The notes under the pieces: model-generated
What the model was told of the DNA's origin: nothing
Databases searched by the model: none
What the model saw: the letters and a program-made list of their open reading frames with translations, nothing else
Shown here: one piece after another, positions 5,363 through 7,457 of the stretch
Position numbering within the stretch: position 1 is the first letter of the stretch
Layout: the number at the start of each line of letters is the position of its first letter
DNA from: Bordetella parapertussis
GTDB taxonomy: Bacteria > Pseudomonadota > Gammaproteobacteria > Burkholderiales > Burkholderiaceae_B
Length of the DNA stretch: 7,457 bases
Direction of reading: 5' to 3'
NCBI GenBank assembly: GCA_945903445.1
Contig: CAMDNZ010000082.1
Coordinates: 1 to 7,457 of the forward strand
Program-made: the position numbers and the translations under genes

Positions 5363-7426
5363 ATGATCGGTGTCACCTCCAAGGGTATTCTTGCCATCCC
5401 ATATCTGGAGGCGTTCTTGCACCGCCCGGTTGTCCATGCCAATGTGCATTTCGGACAGCTCTGGTCGGTCGGCGCTGCAAAAGCCTCGGCCTTTGCGGGT
5501 TGGGGGCGTCGAGCGTCCGGGCAGCGGGCGAAGTCGATTGCCGCCCGCCGGGGTGTCGCCGCGTTGATGCTCGAAGACGGTTTCGTCAGATCCTACGGTA
5601 CGGCGGCTCGCGCGGCGCCATTGTCGTTGGTGGTCGATGACGTCGGCATTTACTACGATTCGACCACGGCATCTGCGTTGGAAAATCTTCTGGCATCGGA
5701 CCAGTCGCTCGTGCCCGATGAGCAGGGCGAGGCGCTTTTGGCGGATATGGTCGCGTCAAAGATAAGCAAATACAACGTCGGCGGCCAATGGGACGAGCCT
5801 GCGCTGCGTAGGCCCGGCAAGAAAGTCCTGGTAGTCGATCAAACCGCTGGCGATCTTAGCGTCGCACTGGGTGGCGGGTCGCCTGATACATTCCAGCGCA
5901 TGCTGGCGTGTGCGCGACAGGAGCATCCGGACGCCATGCTATTTGTCAAAACTCATCCGGATGTCGTAGAAGGTCGGAAGTCCGGGTATCTGAGTCGAAC
6001 CGAATCAGGTGAGCAGCAAATCGTGTTGCGTGGCAGCGGTTGCCCGCATGAGCTGATCGAGCAGATGGACGCCGTTTATGTCGTGACCTCGCAACTCGGT
6101 TTCGAGGCCTTGCTGCACGGGAAAACCGTCCGAGTGTTCGGCATGCCCTGGTATGCGGGGTGGGGCGCGACCATCGATGAGCAATGTTGCGTTCGACGTA
6201 CGACCCGACGCAGTGTCGCCGAGCTGTTTGTTGCTGCGTATCTTCGTTATTCGCGCTATATCGACCCGGTTGAAGGCACGCCAGGCGAGTTGGACGACGT
6301 GATCGCCTGGATCAAGCGCCAGCGAGCCATGGTCGGCGAAGGCCGCAATCTGGTGGTGGGAATGCGTAAATGGAAGCAGGCCAATCTGTTTCCTTTTTTG
6401 CACGCAGGCGCGGCGACGGTGGCATTCGCGGAAGACGCTGGCGTGAACTACGATCCGTCGGACCGGATAATGCATTGGGGCCAACAGGCGCCCGATAGCG
6501 TGAAAACACTCACCGACATGGCGAATCCGCAGACGATTCGCATCGAAGACGGATTTGTGCGATCGGTGGGATTGGGATCGAATTTCATTGCGCCGCTATC
6601 CATCGTCATGGACGACGTCGGCATTTATTTTGATCCACGAACGCCCTCGCGCCTGGAAAACATTCTGAACTACGATGTTTTTTCGGACGACGACATCGAG
6701 GCTGCCCGTCGCGTCAGAGCCTCGATCGTTCAAAATCAAATCACCAAATACAATGTCGATCGGCTTTCGCTCATCAGTTGGCAGACGGACAAACGCTCGA
6801 TTTTGGTGACTGGCCAGGTCGAAGACGACGCGTCGATCAAGCTCGGCGCGAGCAGCGTCAAGACCAACCTGCAGCTACTGGCTGAAGTCAGGCGCAACAA
6901 CGCCGATGCCTACATTATTTATAAACCGCATCCCGACGTCATGTCGGGCAATCGGCACGGTAAGGTCGAGCAGAGACGTGCCCTGGCGTTTGCCGACCGC
7001 TTGGAGTCACATGCCTCCATCATCAGCTGCATAGAGGCTTCCGATGAGCTGCATTGCATCACTTCCTTATCTGGATTCGATGCCTTGCTGCGTGGCAAGA
7101 AAGTCGTGACTTATGGTCGGCCTTTCTACAGTGGCTGGGGGCTGACGACTGACCATGACAGGGTCGAACGCCGTCACAGACGCTTGACCCTGGACCAACT
7201 GGTGGCGGGGACACTGCTCAAATATCCGATTTATTGGGACTGGCGGTTGGGCGGATTCACGTCTTGCGAGTCGGTGTTGCGAGAGTTGCTCAGATTGCGG
7301 CAGCGGCAACACCGAGGCTTGCAACTCGATCCTGTCGGTCGCTTGACAGTCGTGATTCAACGCGCATTGGGCCTGTCGCGAGGATTGCGCGAAGAACGCC
7401 TGTTCCGACGCGACTTCGGAGCCTGA
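5363..7426 (+). CDS. kpsC: KpsC, dual-module retaining beta-Kdo transferase of group 2 capsule synthesis
   Basis: Extends the poly-beta-Kdo linker on (lyso)phosphatidylglycerol after KpsS adds the first Kdo, using CMP-Kdo at the cytosolic face of the inner membrane. In characterised KpsC proteins the N- and C-terminal modules add beta-2,4 and beta-2,7 Kdo alternately; assigning those linkages here is inference. The product is 687 residues, against about 675 in E. coli. Both modules are complete. N-module: LEDGFVRS (70-77), PLSLVVDDVGIYYD (86-99), SKYNV (135-139), KTHPDV (196-201), VTSQLGFEALLHGK (241-254), PWYAGWG (262-268). C-module: IEDGFVRS (394-401), PLSIVMDDVGIYFD (411-424), TKYNV (461-465), GQVEDDASIK (484-493), KPHPDV (521-526), TSLSGFDALLRGK (567-579), PFYSGWG (587-593). 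Residues 635-687 are arginine-rich and fit the membrane-anchoring tail proposed for KpsC. A TAG at 5354-5356 in the same frame excludes earlier starts, so ATG 5363 is the only sensible one. Confidence 0.95.
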   Translation: MIGVTSKGILAIPYLEAFLHRPVVHANVHFGQLWSVGAAKASAFAGWGRRASGQRAKSIAARRGVAALMLEDGFVRSYGTAARAAPLSLVVDDVGIYYDSTTASALENLLASDQSLVPDEQGEALLADMVASKISKYNVGGQWDEPALRRPGKKVLVVDQTAGDLSVALGGGSPDTFQRMLACARQEHPDAMLFVKTHPDVVEGRKSGYLSRTESGEQQIVLRGSGCPHELIEQMDAVYVVTSQLGFEALLHGKTVRVFGMPWYAGWGATIDEQCCVRRTTRRSVAELFVAAYLRYSRYIDPVEGTPGELDDVIAWIKRQRAMVGEGRNLVVGMRKWKQANLFPFLHAGAATVAFAEDAGVNYDPSDRIMHWGQQAPDSVKTLTDMANPQTIRIEDGFVRSVGLGSNFIAPLSIVMDDVGIYFDPRTPSRLENILNYDVFSDDDIEAARRVRASIVQNQITKYNVDRLSLISWQTDKRSILVTGQVEDDASIKLGASSVKTNLQLLAEVRRNNADAYIIYKPHPDVMSGNRHGKVEQRRALAFADRLESHASIISCIEASDELHCITSLSGFDALLRGKKVVTYGRPFYSGWGLTTDHDRVERRHRRLTLDQLVAGTLLKYPIYWDWRLGGFTSCESVLRELLRLRQRQHRGLQLDPVGRLTVVIQRALGLSRGLREERLFRRDFGA
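5570..6123 (+). repeat. N-terminal copy of the KpsC internal module duplication
   Basis: Encodes KpsC residues 70-254 and is paralogous to 6542-7099. The motif order is identical (EDGFVRS, PLS-V-DDVGIY-D, KYNV, HPDV, TS--GF-ALL-GK). At the DNA level a 14-base exact match remains at 5639-5652 versus 6614-6627, within the DDVGIY motif; elsewhere the copies have diverged strongly. This is the normal KpsC architecture, an ancient duplication rather than a recent repeat. Confidence 0.85.
6542..7099 (+). repeat. C-terminal copy of the KpsC internal module duplication
   Basis: Encodes KpsC residues 394-579, the second beta-Kdo transferase module, paralogous to 5570-6123. It carries GQVEDDAS (484-491) where the first copy reads DQTAGDLS (159-166), which distinguishes C- from N-modules. 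The linker between the copies, about residues 300-390, contains the W-K-A segment GMRKWKQANLFPFL (333-346) that opens the second module, as in other KpsC proteins. Confidence 0.85.
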
Positions 7427-7432
7427 AGACCC

Positions 7433-7457
7433 ATGGCGAATTTCCTGTTGCTTCAGG
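7433..7457 (+). CDS. kpsS: Probable KpsS, beta-Kdo transferase to phosphatidylglycerol; 3'-truncated by window edge
   Basis: Only eight codons are visible, reading MANFLLLQ. KpsS proteins start with a short lead into the block LLLQGP-GPFF, so FLLLQ right after kpsC fits the usual kpsC-kpsS order. The ATG is six bases after the kpsC stop, and GGAG at 7418-7421 gives a Shine-Dalgarno with 11-base spacing. KpsS would add the first Kdo to the phosphatidylglycerol anchor that KpsC then extends. The call rests on position and a five-residue match, so it is tentative. Confidence 0.6.

Noticed and set aside
7343..7371. TTGACA-like -35 box inside the end of kpsC as a promoter for kpsS
   Set aside because: At 17-base spacing the -10 position reads ATTGGG, not TATAAT-like, and the site lies in coding sequence; chance match.
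1..7457. CRISPR arrays, tRNA or rRNA genes, insertion sequences, riboswitches
   Set aside because: Coding sequence fills essentially the whole window; no spaced direct repeats, transposase motifs, terminal inverted repeats or structured RNA signatures were seen.

Overview
The window is a single co-directional block on the + strand with almost no non-coding DNA. It carries a complete CMP-pseudaminic acid pathway, pseB-pseC-pseF-pseG-pseH-pseI, at bases 1-5322. A group 2 (ABC-transporter-dependent) capsule initiation gene, kpsC, follows at 5363-7426, and the first eight codons of what looks like kpsS lie at the right edge. pseB is cut by the left edge: its frame is open from base 1 and about 64 N-terminal residues are missing. 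kpsS is cut by the right edge.

Organism: a Gram-negative bacterium, most likely Pseudomonadota. Base composition is moderately GC-rich (high 50s to about 60 percent by eye, not computed), and KpsC/KpsS are enzymes of the Gram-negative outer-membrane capsule. Composition and codon style would suit a beta- or gammaproteobacterium (for example Burkholderiales), but nothing in the window fixes the genus.

How the genes work together: PseB dehydrates and epimerises UDP-GlcNAc. PseC aminates C4. PseH acetylates that amine. PseG removes UDP. PseI condenses the free sugar with phosphoenolpyruvate to give pseudaminic acid (Pse5Ac7Ac). PseF activates it as CMP-Pse. Every step from UDP-GlcNAc to the activated donor is present. 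The gene order does not follow the reaction order (B, C, H, G, I, F). All five pse junctions overlap by 1-8 bases, so one polycistronic, translationally coupled mRNA is likely.

KpsC is the dual-module beta-Kdo transferase that, after KpsS, extends the poly-Kdo linker on phosphatidylglycerol on which group 2 capsules are built. The direct pse-kps junction suggests that pseudaminic acid is a component of a Kdo-anchored capsule. The Pse transferase and the ABC exporter (KpsM/T/D/E) are not in the window. No RNA genes, mobile elements, CRISPR arrays or convincing promoters or terminators were seen. The longest stretch without a gene is 40 bases. I see no clearly undescribed system; the main point of interest is the Pse-capsule linkage.
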